A stretch of 6,244 nucleotides of DNA from Deltaproteobacteria bacterium (lineage in GTDB: Bacteria; Desulfobacterota; Binatia; UBA9968). The first letter of the stretch is position 1, and each line of letters starts with the position of its first letter. The notes under the pieces are model-generated. The model searched no databases, was not told where the DNA came from, and saw only the letters and a program-made list of their open reading frames with translations. A program made the translations under genes and the position numbers. The stretch spans positions 1 to 6,244 of the forward strand of contig JAJONK010000164.1 of NCBI GenBank assembly GCA_021323355.1, read 5' to 3'. This document shows positions 5,600-6,244 of the stretch, one piece after another.

Positions 5600-6244
5600 A
5601 TGGGCCGGGTCTCGTTGACAGCGTCAGTTATCCTGATCGGCCTACTTTGGAAGATCGCTCCAGGAAAGACCTTACCGGAAATGTTGGGATTGACAGGAGC
5701 GGAAAGTGTTGTTGCGAGCCGCGCAGAGCTGGCCGCGGGCTTTCATAACAGCCCGCTTCCAGCTGCTCAGTGCGGCTCTTGCCACCAGCAACATTATAAC
5801 CAGTGGCGCCGCTCATTTCACGCGCGCTCTCTGACGTCCGATGATTTTGTCAGAACATTCTCACAGTATCTCCAGTCGATCGGAGAGCAGGCGCAAGAAG
5901 ATCCGCAATCGTCGATGGCGTGTCTCTCGTGCCATGCGCCTCTTCTGAAACATGCCGCGCCGGAGACCATTCGCCAGGTCGGCGGGTTTGTGCTGACCCG
6001 GGAAACAAAAAAACTCGATGGCTTCGAAGTCGGTTGTGTCGCTTGTCACGGCGCTGCAAGCCGGGTGTTTTCCGGATCGATCGAAAAGCCGCAGGACAAT
6101 CCCTTCCATCTTTCAACATTTTCCCCGTCCTACAAAGAAGCTTCATTCTGCGCCGACTGCCACACGTGGACTTCACCTAAGATTCCCTGCTCCAACGTCT
6201 ACACGGACTGGAAGATAAGCCGGGCGGCAAAAAGAGGCGCAACC
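5600..6244 (+). CDS. Multihaem cytochrome c, c554-type (partial, 3' end beyond window)
   Basis: The frame stays open from the ATG at 5600 to the window end, giving 215 residues with no stop. Residues 5-20 are hydrophobic and could be an uncleaved anchor or a signal peptide. Four haem motifs follow: CGSCH (58-62), CLSCH (108-112), CVACH (146-150) and CADCH (184-188). CGSCHQQHYNQWRRSFHA matches the typical first haem segment of the cytochrome c554/c-prime group, where Tyr, Trp and His follow the motif. More haems may lie beyond the window. It starts 5 bases after the SoxYZ stop with no evident ribosome binding site, so translation is probably coupled to SoxYZ. The likely role is electron transfer or redox catalysis in the periplasm, perhaps collecting electrons from the sulfur-carrier system. 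Family members include nitrogen- and sulfur-compound enzymes, so the substrate is unknown. Confidence 0.85.
   Translation, partial: MGRVSLTASVILIGLLWKIAPGKTLPEMLGLTGAESVVASRAELAAGFHNSPLPAAQCGSCHQQHYNQWRRSFHARSLTSDDFVRTFSQYLQSIGEQAQEDPQSSMACLSCHAPLLKHAAPETIRQVGGFVLTRETKKLDGFEVGCVACHGAASRVFSGSIEKPQDNPFHLSTFSPSYKEASFCADCHTWTSPKIPCSNVYTDWKISRAAKRGAT

Noticed and set aside
1..6244. CRISPR array, tRNA or rRNA genes, transposase
   Set aside because: No regularly spaced repeats, no tRNA-like cloverleaf or rRNA segment recognised by eye, and no transposase motif in any convincing frame.

Overview
The window looks like a piece of a Gram-negative, respiring bacterial chromosome of moderately high GC. 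The evidence is a periplasmic export repertoire: two Tat signals, Sec-type leaders, several c-type haem motifs that need a cytochrome c maturation system, a type I copper protein, and an ECF sigma factor with a membrane anti-sigma factor. The taxon cannot be fixed from the sequence. Genes of this style are common in uncultured Desulfobacterota-like, Acidobacteriota-like and related lineages, but that is an impression and not a search result.

Layout. Positions 1-412 carry no gene I can defend. A minus-strand pair follows: an ECF sigma factor (1233-1817) and, overlapping its end by 14 bases, its anti-sigma factor (413-1246). The anti-sigma factor has a cytoplasmic zinc-finger domain, one membrane span, a periplasmic domain and, unexpectedly, a canonical haem c motif CIVCH near its C-terminus. 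A divergent intergenic region (1818-2083) holds a plausible sigma70-type promoter for the pair and, on the other strand, an ECF-like promoter (GGGAATAAA near 1990, TTGTCTTTAT near 2011) for the plus-strand cluster.

The plus-strand cluster is: a secreted type I copper (cupredoxin) protein with a carboxypeptidase-regulatory-like tail (2084-2839); a Tat-exported calcineurin-like metallophosphoesterase (2884-4023); a small exported monohaem cytochrome resembling the SoxA/TsdA type (4049-4507); a 256-base gap with an inverted repeat; a Tat-exported fusion of SoxY and SoxZ (4764-5594); and the first 215 residues of a multihaem cytochrome c of the c554 type, with four CXXCH motifs so far, cut off by the window end (5600-6244).

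How they may work together (inference). In canonical Sox thiosulfate oxidation, SoxAX (haem with Cys ligation) loads sulfur onto a SoxY cysteine, SoxYZ carries it, and SoxB, a dinuclear-metal enzyme of the metallophosphoesterase superfamily, releases sulfate. This cluster has a possible counterpart for each step in reduced form: a single-haem SoxA-like cytochrome, a fused SoxYZ carrier and a short metallophosphoesterase that is not SoxB. It also has a copper protein and a multihaem cytochrome as likely electron partners. The divergent ECF/anti-sigma pair may control it and may sense haem attachment or periplasmic redox state. This compact Sox-like module under a haem-motif anti-sigma factor is the main point of interest.
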